Shown: piece after piece, positions 24,020 to 36,600 of the stretch
Position numbering within the stretch: position 1 is the first letter of the stretch
Layout of the letters: the number at the start of each line of letters is the position of its first letter
Source of the DNA: Acanthaster planci
Taxonomy: Eukaryota > Echinodermata > Asteroidea > Valvatida > Acanthasteridae
Length of the DNA: 64,000 bases
Direction of reading: 5' to 3'
Assembly (NCBI RefSeq): GCF_001949145.1
Contig: NW_019091404.1
Span: 2,253,173 to 2,317,172, forward strand
Position numbers and translations under genes: made by a program
Notes under the pieces: generated by a model
Databases searched by the model: none
The model's input: only the letters and a program-made list of their open reading frames with translations
Told to the model about the DNA's origin: nothing

Positions 24020-26139
24020 TTCGTTCGTTTCGGTCCCAGATTTCGCAGCAAATGCTCAACTTCCTGCAGGCAGAGTTACTTTATCGGCTGACTTCACATA
24101 TACCGGTAGCATCTGCGGTTTGAAGTCCTTACATTCTGCTCATGGTTGCAGAGATGAGATGATGTTTTCCGGCCACACTACACTGCGGAAAACGTCAACA
24201 TGGTTCTATTTTTGACACCCTGTGCTTTTTTGCGCACTCCAATGATAATAAACATGCAAAGCGCCCAATATGCAAAACCGCAAGCCCAAATTTCTTTGTA
24301 AATTTAAGCGAGCTATCGTCAAAGTCGTGCGTGTATTTTGGCCCAAAATAACGCCCAACGATTTTTCGTTTTTTTATGGTGTGATGAAATAGCGCCATCA
24401 GTTGACCACCTGTTAGTATATGGCTTAATTAACTTTTTTCGGCTCACAATTTGTTCTTGCAACGGGGAATAATTATCATTAAGATGAGGAGAATATCATT
24501 TTCTGCTCTTAATTGTAGATGTAGTTGGTTAAGTTAAAGAAGTGATGCCAGAAACTTAATCCTTTTTAGGACTGTGACCAAAGTTTGCCTATTAAGGCAG
24601 CCAAAACCATTTCAACGGCCGTTTCAAGTGCAAAGTTGTTTCTGGTACCTTGTGCAAATAACACAAAAATCCGATAATTATCAAATGAAACGCCAACAGT
24701 CAGTGTACAAATAATCATAATTTAAACTTTTTGACATAGTTATATTACAATAATTACTGTTAAGCTTGATATAGTTAATGTGTGGGTAGGCCTATTCAGC
24801 TGAAACATAAAACAGTTATTACGCGCGCACGCGTTCACGCGATCGCGAGCTAGCTATAGCTAGCGCTGCGTGAATTACACTACAATTAAGTAGTAGATCG
24901 GTTCATGGCGAACAGACAGAGGTAACCTAGAACCTTTCGCGATTATTTCGGTAAGACTATTCGTAAAGCTGCTTTATTTAAAGGTAGATTATTCACTAAA
25001 CAAGCAAATCAAACACTGCATTTACAAAAGTGTGTCAACTTTCATAGAAAAATGCCAGAAATAGAATAATATAAGGGAAGTATTCAAAGCGAACGCATTA
25101 TTGTGCAAGATGCTACGATTATGGATGGTGTTTCCGACACAATGTTGAGGAAATGATGGTGGGTCCTCGCACTGGCCTGTATATAGGCAGATAGGCCTAG
25201 GGTTCAATTGGCCGATATAAGATCGCCCTATTGCGACTGGTCGATCCTGCATGAAAACTGTACTTACCTTCCCTTTTTTGAACTGATCTTTCATAACAGT
25301 GAATTAGAAAGAGTAGGCGATTGGCCATTTGGCATGAATGGCTGATGGTGGAATTATCAACAAATCATGTAATAAATTTGACTGAATAGATCATGCAAAG
25401 TTGCATATTTAAGTTCGGGCAATAGGCCTGTCAACTGATTGCTTTCCAACTCCAACGTAGACACACCTAAGGTACACGTTCGCACCTACCTAGTACTAGT
25501 AGTAGGGCCTACTAGCTACTACTACAAAGTACGAGTCAAAATGGAATTTTTGATGCAATCGGTAGACCTGCACCCACTCTGTTGATCGAGCAGCCCGGCA
25601 GTTGTTGATTGTGATGAAATTAGTTGATCATCCTTTCTCACTAGTTCATGCCTTGAATTGTATCTGGTACTTGTGGCACAATCACTTCTCTAGAGTTGTA
25701 CTGTAGCCTACATCAGTCGTCTTGGAAGCAGCTCCTTCAAAGTACCCACATGTACTCCAAGTCACAGACAAATTTGGAAGACTGGGAAAGAGCCTCATCA
25801 CTAATTTCTCCCTGCAGTGGCTTGTCAGCCATCAGAAAATGATAACATGTCTTTAAAAAGTTGAATGGATGTAATAGGGAAAGGTTTTTCCTTAGAAAAC
25901 ACTGAGAATTTTTCAGACCAGTCTCCTTGAGTTTGTGCTTAGGGTGTCGTGATAACCGACGACCGTGAAGGGAACTTTCAAAGGGTGTTATATCTTTTTT
26001 AGTCTTGAGCAAATCTTAGCTACCTTTAGGCCAGATTTGTTTGTAGTTACTTTCCACCATAATTCAGAAATCTTGAAAATAATCCCAAATGCAAATCTTT
26101 TTCCCTCAGTAGAGAGTAGAGTTGTTTTGGTTCAACCTG
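24020..26139. promoter_or_regulatory. Intergenic region between head-to-head genes; probable promoters
   Basis: The AFAP-family start codon (24019, minus) and the ELYS start codon (26140, plus) face away from each other across 2.1 kb. CpG dinucleotides cluster at about 24230-24365 and 24820-24920, unlike the surrounding AT-rich sequence. The region also holds the 16-bp palindrome GCTAGCTATAGCTAGC (24849-24864). A TTTTTCCCTCAG just before 26110 may be the acceptor of an untranslated ELYS first exon. TATA and initiator elements could not be assigned. Confidence 0.4.
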
Positions 26140-29100
26140 ATGGCTCAACCAATGAATGCACATTGGACTTCCTCTGTCCAGCCACTCTGTACTCCTAGTC
26201 TGACAGCGCTTCAAGGCATTGTGTCAACCGGGCGGCCTTGTTTGTTTGGAGGCTGTGCCAGCGGTATGTATTGACCCTTCACGACTCACTTCTATTCAAC
26301 CTATCAAGGAAAATTTAGAATATTGACAAGAATATAATATAAAATCAGTGCTCTGAAATACGTGATTGCCAAGCTTTCGGTAACTGAGTACCCTCTTCAG
26401 GGCAAGCAGAGTCAGTTTTAGAAACTGGCCATTTTTTTTTAAACGTCTCTTGCTCTAGATGGTCCTTGTGGTGCTCTACACACTTTCTTGTAACGTACCC
26501 AAAATCTTTGTCTGTGTGTTGCTAGTAGGTGGTTTATGATCTGAAAATAAGTGGATTTTAAGAATTTTAAACACTTGCTTTGTTGCTATAAAGATGAACT
26601 TTGTATTTCCCATTTAACCGAAGCTTAAACTCAATTTTAATTAATAGCAGCATTTACAAATTATCAGTTGTTGCTATTGATCAGATTGTAATCAGGAATT
26701 GATTATTAATTGATTGATTAATTTTGGACAGTTGTGTGTTTCTTTTGATATATTGGTTTGATCCTCCCAGGCGGCCACTGGTCATGGTTGGCACGAAACT
26801 CTGTCCTAGAAGTTGTCGACAATGTCACAGGAAACAGACGTTCAGCTTTCCAATTTGGCCGTGCAATCGGTGCCAATGATGTACAGATTACATGCATCAA
26901 GGAGTACAGGTTTGTAAATTTGTTCTATTGTGGGGGAATTTTAAGTGCTTCTTTTGTTTTTAGCTCACTAAATATGTTTTAACAAGCCACCCTGAGTCCT
27001 GTAAAATCCATCACGGTGTAGGAATCAAATACTAAAATCTTCATACTTAGCCATTGCCTAACTGGGTTTGTTTCTACAGGTACAAGGATGCTACTAGCCT
27101 TATAGTTGGACTGAAGACAGGTTCCAGTGATGGAATGCTGTGCATATTTGACCCCCGCACCTCCAAAGTTGTCCTGGCTGTTGATATTCCTCAGGGTGTA
27201 AGTACAGATGAAAGTTCAGTGCTCGAGCAAACCAACTGGACATCAATTTGCACCTGAATGGGTTACGACCAAATTATGCCCACTGATTGAAAGCTTTCTG
27301 TCTAATATGACCAATGAGTAGATTTTGATACAGATAGACTTAATCTCATGTTTGAAGCGATGATCTCATCTTCTCGTCCGCTTATTTTACTTCAGGTAAC
27401 ATCAGTTGAGCCTGTAACCTCCGAAGGTGGCCTCAAAGCTCCAAACTTCGCATTGGGGGACCATCTCCGCCTCTTTTTTGGCATCATCGCTGTGGGAACA
27501 GAAGGGGGCCACACCTACCTCCTGGACGTACGAGTGGACGATGGTGACTGCTGCGATGAGGTTACGGCCAGGGGATCAAAGGTCATATCGCCTAGGTCGA
27601 CAGATGTTGGGACAATCCGAGAGAAGGCAACTAGGAAAGGGGAGCACGTATGTCTACATTTGGACGGTGGGTCTGGCTGGCTCTTCTTTTAGCAATCATT
27701 GCATTGTGATTTTCTTGGCCTCAGTGGCTCAGGTGAACAACTTTCGGTGAAAAAAGATGGATGAAAGGAGGGAATTGACATGAAGGAGATTTAAACCTGC
27801 GACCTCTTGACTTAAAACCCCACAGTATGGTCAGTATCTACTGCACTCCTTTATCTGGCCTAGGGTTAGTGATCTCCCAATCAGACAGGTTTTTTTTAGT
27901 AACTACTTTGTTGCCGGGATTTCAGCAGTGGTGGTTTTCCGTTTTGAAAAAGACAAGCATTGAAAACCGAAAAAAATACTTTTAGAGTTTAAAATTCATC
28001 AGAATTTCATTTCATTATTGGCATTTAACCGACATATTTTTTGTCAGTAGATTTTTAAACCAAGTGTTTGTTCATAACATGAGTTGATATCAAATTTGAT
28101 TGTTACTACAGAGGACAGTCACTCCTTCCGGTCATTCAACTTCAGGAAACCAGACCACTCCGTTTTGAAGAGCTTCTACCCAAGTGAAGTGTCTGTTACT
28201 AGTCTGTCGTATCTCAAACAGACTGGTTCCTTGGTCATCGGCTTCAGCTTTGGTTGCTTCCAGCTGTGGGAGTTGTCGGTGCCAGTGCTGGAGTAAGTGA
28301 ACCTAGAAACCTGTGTGTAAACCTAGAAACGTTGTGAGTATTTGAAAGCTATCAGGCAGGTCGATTATCTTGGGAACTCAGGATTAAATACTTGTTTCCT
28401 TTTCACAGATACAGCAGCACCATATCAACACAGCCTTCCCCAGTCACCCACTTTGCCTACCAGGAACCAGAGGATGACCCTGAGAATTTTGGTTACCTGT
28501 GGGTGGGGCGAGGACCACAGGCCACAGATGTTGAGTAAGTGATGGAAGGGAGGCCTGTTTGTAGTTGAGCTCTCTTGTAGTCAAGGGCTGTCTATTGGAA
28601 GCGGGGGGGGAATAATTTATCAGGTCTTGTTCCCAGAATCCATATCGTGCTCAGTCAGCGTGCAACTTGTGAAATCCCAGATCAGCAAAAACAAGTCTCC
28701 AGATGAGTTGATGCAAAGGCTGGGATCCATAACGTCATCATGTCTCACCTTGGGAAGACCTGTACATCTGCAAATCCACCAATCAAGGGAACTTTGAAGG
28801 AGGCTGACCCAGATGCTCTGATAAAAACTCACCTCTGGTTAGTATCAAGACTTATTGCGTATCACCACAAGGTGGCTCATTGTTTGTTTTGTCATTTATC
28901 TTTCTGCAGCCAAGATGTCCCGACCAATCTTCATCTCTTTCAACTGATGTATACAAAGAAAGAAGTCCATGACAACTACGGACACCTCTACAAAGTAAGA
29001 ATTCTGCTGCAATTGTCCAGTAATATATTCATGTATCTTTGTTTACAACTCCAAAAAATTGTCCAGTAATATATTCATGTATCTTTGTTTACAACTCCAA

Positions 29101-30671
29101 AAAAAATAGGTCACGATGCAAAACTGACCATTACATCAGTTATGTTTCAAATGATAAATCTCGCAAATCAACCACAATCATTCTCCCCTGAGAAATATGC
29201 ACAAATCAATCACAAGCTTTTCAAGTAAACATCCAATAACCAAGCACAAAGTTATCGACTAAGATCCACAGATCAACCATAAACTCGTCAGTAAAGATAC
29301 CTATCCATAAATCAACCAGATTATCATCCACTAAAATACATGCACAATGAATATCCACCATAACCACAAATCCATCCACTAAAGTATATCCACATGTACT
29401 TGTCAACTGTTTCCCCAGGAGTTGATCAGCTGTGAAGCCCGGTTCCTCCACAGCCTCACCGTGGATCCATTCAACGTTGTGAACCAGGCCTCAGAGGGCA
29501 GTCGCATCATATCTTGCTTCCCACTGGCCAGAGAGATCGCACCAGGTGCCATCAAGCAGGAAGACTCCACTTGTGATGAAGAAGGTGATTTCACAGTCAC
29601 ACCTTTACCCAACGTGGTTCCCTTTCGTCAAAGCTACCTTGCAAGATAGTCACTCTACCCACGTTCCTCATCTAGTAATTGGCCCAATAGAGTTACCGCG
29701 AACCTGGATTCAAGTTTTGAAGTTCAACATTTAGCTGAAAAATTGAGTCTTCAACCCTCAAAGGGTTGGGTTATTTTGGACCATCTCACAGCTGAACTGA
29801 ACTCGGCTGTCACTTGTAAAGACATTCATTATCAGTACAAACTTGAAGTTTCAATTCAGTACGATGTGGGGCTTTGATGTTATGGTCGGTCAAAGGTCAC
29901 GATCTCAAACAAGAAATAATGCTTGCTTGGTCCTTGACCGCAGTCTTTGGGGATTTATCTGTTTTGCCAGGTGACCATCTGGACATTGGTCTTGCAGTCT
30001 TTGTGTGGGAGGCACGATCTGACCCAGCAGATGGGCCGGAGACCAGTAGCTGCTTTCTGGGTCTGTTTGATCTGAATCGTTGGTACCATGCACAAATGCC
30101 CAAAGCAGTAAGGTAAGTTGAAACGAGGATGGAAACTTCTCCAAGGCGTTTTGTTACCTTTGTAGGGTAGGTAAGCAGTGAGTGAGTTCTTTAGACTGAT
30201 TATTAAATTGCGTTTTCTTGTTGCTAGGATGTTGCCAGGGAAACAAGGGTGCTCCTTCTTTGCTTTCTATTCCTTGGACTCCATCCTTCAGGCTGCATCT
30301 CCAGACTTCCTCACGGTAAAAACCATTTCCACGCGTGCCTAGATGTCAAAATACCATACCCATGTCTGTCTTGGCCAAAGTCTAAATCCTCAAATCATGC
30401 AAGTCACGTCTTCCACCACTCATGCACACTATCAGGGTTGATATGCGAAACAGCCACTGATGAGATAGCACGTCACAAATCAATAAATATCACACTTCCT
30501 CGTTTTATATCTTAGGACCTGCATGTCAACCCAGCGTCCGTTGTTCCCTACGTCTCCTCACACGTACCAGCTCCAGAGCTACACTTTCAACCCTCAGCAC
30601 TCAGCTTCGATGTTGTCTGTCTTATGGAAGCCGGGCTGGTCTCAGCTAAGTTTCTGGGACAACAGAAACAG
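26140..30671 (+). CDS. AHCTF1: ELYS N-terminal beta-propeller-like part (exons 1-11)
   Basis: Residues 1 to about 532. The order of motifs follows human [89 protein letters not shown]. In vertebrates this part folds as a seven-bladed propeller that helps bind the Nup160 arm of the Y-complex and nucleosomes. The donor of exon 8 (GTGATT) is weak but keeps phase and the human alignment. Exon 7 joins at 28910 so that [17 protein letters not shown] lines up with human without an insertion. Confidence 0.9.
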
Positions 30672-33600
30672 GTAATGGCTGCAGTGCGAACGCTAATTAC
30701 CACCTTGGGCGCTGTCAGAAGCTGCCCTGTGGTTTTATACATTGATGACTCCTTTGAAATAAGTGACGATTTGCCCTCGGTGCCATATTTACAGTTGACA
30801 TATTATGCCTGGTTGGGCCATAAATGATCATATTTGGAACGGAGAACGTTTTAGGAAAACTTGGACACCTTTGTTGGCGGTGAACATTTAATTTTATTTT
30901 TATATTTTACCAGGTGTTGGCAGATCTTTGTCAGCAAGGACCTCCAGCCTTGCGAGAGCCCAAGTTCTTCTTCACCCGGTGCTGGCTGGCTGGACTGCTT
31001 CCGAAGAAATATACCTCAGACCAGGGACCAGCCAATGCCACGGCTGTGAGTCACGTTGCTTGTCTGTTTGGCCACCTGCTTGCCTGTCTGTCTGTGCTTC
31101 TGAGGACTAGTTAATGACATGCAAATAATGTTACACTTCTTGCCTGTTTTATATTCTGTTGGTTCTCTCAGCCTGAATGTGTATCATATGTTTATTTAGT
31201 CAAACATTAATAGTTTAGGCCCTTAATATAATTGTAAACAGAGATTTCCTTCCAAAGATTGTCCCTTTTAAGGGTTGACATGTTAACTTTAAAGTTTGGT
31301 TTGGTTGCATGTGTTTTTATACATCTCCCCAGTAGTACTGCCTTTTACATACTTGGTGTCAGACTCAAATTGGTCTCAAGTTGGTGGCTTTGTGAAAGTT
31401 TTGACATAGTTGTAACATTGCTCCTGTTGCTGACTTGCAGCAAGATCAACGTGAGGCTTTACTTACTGTCGCTGTGGAGCACAACATGGTCAACTTTGTC
31501 ATTCAGTGTATCAACAGCTGGACTCATGGAGGTATCTCATGAATTTTGTTTCCTCAAACTTCAAAATATCAGTCTGTCTGTTTTAAGATGCACCTGTACC
31601 CCAAACCTTTAAATACCGTCAGACCGAGGCATACATTTTGGATGGTGTATTTGAATAAAATTTAAAATTCGGCAAAGTGAATAATTTCTTTTTGATTTTT
31701 GTGTTTCAGATTTTCCCTCCGGTTGTAATCTGAGAACCATCCTTGATTGGGCATGGGGACTGGTAACCAGCATTAAACAGTCTATTGACCACATATGTAA
31801 GTGAAAAGGACCAGACTATGATGTACGTGATACATTCAACATAAAGCATGGCACAAATTTTGCAAAAGTAGCATTTCTTTTGAATGGAATTGGAAAGTTC
31901 AAAGTAGAAATCATTTTAATCTTCACACTTGATTTCAGGTGTTCCATTTTACAATGGTGAAGGCACCCATGTGGATGACAGGAATCGACGACTGCTAGAC
32001 CAGAATGCAGTGCGCTTAGGTCACATGATCACCATCATCCAGTCGCTGCTTGACCAATCAGCAACCACTACAGAACAAGGTATGCGCATTAATGAGCATT
32101 TGCTTTTCAACAATTTCCAGATGGCACAAGCTCAGTAATTGAAAAATTCATAAATAAGTTTTCATCAATTTAAATTATATTTAAGAAAATACACATAGTT
32201 TAGAAATTTGACTAAAAGAGGTAATTGCATAGAATTGTGCCAACAATCACACGAAATTATTTTTGAAAAATTCCAAAATATTGGTTTGGATTCCCAACTT
32301 TTTGTAGCTGCTCTTGAAGGTCTGGGAAATCAAAAATACTTAAAAACTCTGAAATCAACTTTGCTTTGCCTTTTATTTGGTTGATAACTTTGTCTTAGGT
32401 TTGAAGGATCTGGAAACCAAATGTAACGTCGTGACCCTCATCCATCAACATCTTAAAGCTGTCATTTGGTTTGTTAGGAGTGGACTGCTCCCAGAGTGTC
32501 TAGGTAGGCTTCATAGATCATGACCTTTGACCCCTAACCTTGTCCCGGAATCACAACGTCAAACGGCTGATTATCCATTGTAGGCCTTGTTTGGCCTGTG
32601 ACTCTTGACTTTTCTTGAATTTTACTGTAATGCCATCATCTAGTTGAAAAGCAGTTTAGTGAATTTTCTTATTGCTTATGTGTTCTGCTCCATACTCTAT
32701 TGTAAATGGAAAGAGAGGTTTCTGTTAAACTGATGACAGTCACGGCATAGTGACCAAGATATCAAGTTAGTTATCTTGATAAACTCCTCTGCAGTTTAGA
32801 GTTACTCAGTTTACAAAGTTTGTCAAGAACCTTCTCCATGTTGGTGTTGTATGCCATGGAGAGCCTTAAATTTCACAAGAATACTGTTTACGAAATGTGA
32901 ATGGTTGATCCATTGAACTATGTTATTGTCCGTCAAAAATAATGCCACTCTCTTACTGTAAATTGATTCCTTGTGTTGGATGTTACAGATGAGCGCGATC
33001 TCTTGGAGGGCCAGTTCTACTATCCGGCCGCCAGTCTGAGGAAGATTTATGCTCGGAGAAGGTTACAACTCCAGAAAATGTGCCTGTGAGTGTCTGTATT
33101 TGGAAATGGACTTTGAGCCAAGTTGCATCAGAATATTGGTTTAAAAACTCAAGCATTGTGTGTGTGACCTTTTACCAGCATGAAGACGAGTTACAGAAAT
33201 GAGTGTTGAGAATTTAATGTCACTGATGAGAGATGTCTGCTTTTACATTTCTGGTGCTAAGCGATGTTTGTCTTGAACATGTTTATAAAATCTTGCAATT
33301 TGAAAAAGTGTTGTCATCGCATCTCAACTCCAGACGGAGGAAGGGAGGTAAACTTTGATTGGTTCAAGTCGGTTGCCATCTCTGAATCTTCACAGGAATA
33401 CTAGCAGTGAGAGCAATATCTTGATGATCGACGGCCTTGTCGCAGAGATCGGCTCCAAGCTCACCGCCCTCTGGGATCGTAAGGAGGAGGGAGGCACTGG
33501 GTTGTACCCGCCCCCAAGTTTTCACGTAAGTTGAACCTTAGCATATATCCATCGGTTGACCCGTTGCGTCGACGCGTAAGAATTTCCAATTTCATCACAG

Positions 33601-36600
33601 GAAATGCATGACAGAAACCATTAGAATCACAGATAAATCTCCCCAAATGGTACATTTTTTCTGATTCTTTGATATATAATTGTTTTTCTGTGTAGGCCCT
33701 GCTAGACATGTATTTGGTTGACACTGTTCCCGTGGTAACCAAGCATTGCATTGTGGGATACTTCCTGATGGATGTTCTTCATGTGTCGCCATTGCCAAGT
33801 ACACAAAAAGAAGAGGTAGATTCTTAGATTTTGTCATAAATGTCATTTTCAAGTCTTACAGACTGATGAAAAATTGAAGTCACTGATTTTAGACTTTGGA
33901 GAAATAAATTTAAACATTTTCACATGATTTGGACTAATAAAAGCACTTTGTTTAATGTAGGTTTTCACATAGATTTAAAAAATGATTATACCTCCATCTT
34001 TTCTTACCAGCTTGGCAGGAGGATCGACAAATTTTTTCAAAGTTTTTCCCTTCCTCTTGGTGTGATAAAACTCCTACATGGCTTCTCGCTGCTTGACAGG
34101 AGAGAATTTGATGTAAGTTAGTGTTAATGTGCAGTCATTTATGAGAGCTAAGTTCTGTAGATTTTGTAAAACTATTCAAGAGATCTCTCTTGCTCCATAA
34201 AGTTAAGTTTGTTTTTGATTTGCCCCTTTTTTCAATTTGTTATATTTTGTTGTCTCTCCAGAACGCAATTGACATGCTCCTTGACCCCACCACGACCCTT
34301 GAACTTGCCCCGTGGCAACACCGCCACATCATCAAAGCCCTCCTGTACCAGGGCGAGAGCAAGAAAGCCTTGCAGTATGTCCGGACGGCCCGTCCACCCC
34401 TCACCACCAGAGATGATGTCAAGCTCTACCTGACGGTACTCCTTGCAAATGGGTGAGTTTTGAGCGAAAAAAAAAAGCTGTAGACAGTCCTCTGGATTGC
34501 CAACTTTACTCTTCCTAGTCCCAAGTCCTGTTGGTTGCTTTACTGTTACATCACAAAGGTTTAATTCCAAGAGGGCTTTTATTTGGTAGCATTTACATGA
34601 TGCAGTTGTTTTCACTATAACTGGAAGTGGCCTTTGACCCTTTGTTATCTTCCAGTTTGACCGCTGAGGCATTCCACTTCCAACGACAGTATCGAGATGA
34701 AGCCAACACAGAGGAGTTACTTACTCATCTCATTCTGGGCTCTCAACAAAGTAAGGTGCTTTGCCTCAAACCAGAAGACCCTTCCTAGCTATCCCTTTTC
34801 CCCTTTGCCCACTCACTCCTTCCCAGTTCCCCTTGTCAGTGTTTCCTCTGCAAAAAGATTCTGACTTTACTGTAATTTTTTTATGTTGAACACTTCAGCC
34901 AAGACAGTGGACCAGCTTCTCAAACTTCCCTTCGATGACGAGGAGGAGGCAACCCTGGAGCGATACCTGCAAGAGTCCACTGAGCCTAATTCACAGGAAT
35001 TACTCGTCATGCACTTCCTCCAGCGGGCACGCTACGTGGAGGCTGTACGGCTGAATGAGAAACTCAAACAAGAAGGACTCATGGTGAGTGTCATTCTAAT
35101 TTTTTGATTTTAGTTATTTTCAGACAGCAATTTAGGTAGACCAAATTACAGTTAAGACCCCCATATTTCTCGTCTGTGTAACCACTTCTGCTTTTTCTCA
35201 ACATGCAGCCATTACTCCAAGTAGATAGAATTAATTGCTGCAGTTTGCCTTGCTTAAGGACACATGCTCCTTAATCTTCTAGAATAATCACCGCCCTATG
35301 ATGTAAATATATGACTGTAACATTTCATGTCGGGTACTTAGGTAGGGTTTTTCACCTCAAAGCTTTTTAAGTTTGTTTCTCTTTGTTTTGGGGTTAGGCC
35401 GACATGGATCCAGCTGCCCGAGAGAGGGCGACAGCCAGGAATGCCATCGTTGAAAGCTATGCAAGGCTTCTCCCCCCAGTCCAACGCAGATTGGCCTTTG
35501 GCCCAGAAACGTCCACCAAGAGAACAACTCTCATCCGCAGAGAGAGTGAGTCAAGTTGTTCCTGCATATTAGAGCTCTTCAAGATTTGTATAGATTTTTT
35601 TTCCTTTAGGACTTTGTTTTGTGAGCTTAACCAGTGGAAGTGGATAAGTTTTCTAAGACCTGCTGATTTGTTTGTTTACATTTCATTCCTACAGTCAGCA
35701 GACCCAAACCTCTGTCTGCTGTTATCAATCCAGCCAAGACGTCTAAAGTGCTCTCCAATGCCATGCTCATCAATGCTGTGCTAGAGCGCATTGCAGAGGC
35801 GAGGGTCCAGACCAAGCAGGAAGAAACACCAATAAAAATGAGGTAGTGGAAAGTCTTTGTCTTTTTGGCCTCAGCACTGCAATTATTGAATTGAAATTGA
35901 AAGACAAAAAAGGTCATTCACAGAATTTACCTACAAATTCTAAGAATTTTTTCCTTGGTTTTTATCTCAGTGTTGCTGAGGAGCTGGAAGATGATTTGCC
36001 TTCAATGGAACCTTTTGTGGGCACTCCCATCACCCCACGAGCAAAATCAAGATTTGGGTATTATTATTCTCATTATTAATTATTTCTGGTAATGACACCG
36101 AGGATTCCTCAAAAGCACCGTAGACACTCTACATGTGGCTTGCATGCCTGAAGAAACCTGTAGAGAGGAGACAGTTACAGTTTGAGAGGTGGGAGGAAAA
36201 CCCCCCGGAAAGAATATTCTGGGTAAAACCCACAAAATAAAAACCTGATGCACATGTGGACAAAGCCTGAGCCAGGAATCAAACCTGGACCGTAGAAGTG
36301 GAAGGCAAGGCTGGAACCACTACACCAACCTGTGCTTGACCATCCTCAAACAAGATGTGATTTAAGACTGGATTGCTTTTGTGTCAGTATTGAATATAAA
36401 GCTCTATTTATACACTTACCGCGCCTGTAAATTTGCCCCTGTAGTGAAATGTCCAGCGTTATCTACCCTGAGGTCACAGGGCGGGACATCAGCCCCTGGA
36501 AACGTCAACCATCACCAACGAAGACACGGCCCTACCTGCAAACGCTGGCTGGAGATACCTCGATCAGGGTCACAGAGAAGTTTGCAAGGTATCAAGAGAT

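Noticed and set aside
26152-26154. ELYS start at the second ATG
   Set aside because: An in-frame ATG twelve bases upstream (26140) follows an in-frame TAG (26110) and has G at +4. It is therefore the default start, though initiation at 26152 cannot be excluded.
34232-34672. 146-codon open frame on the minus strand
   Set aside because: Antisense across ELYS exon 21 and its flanking introns, with no splice logic of its own.
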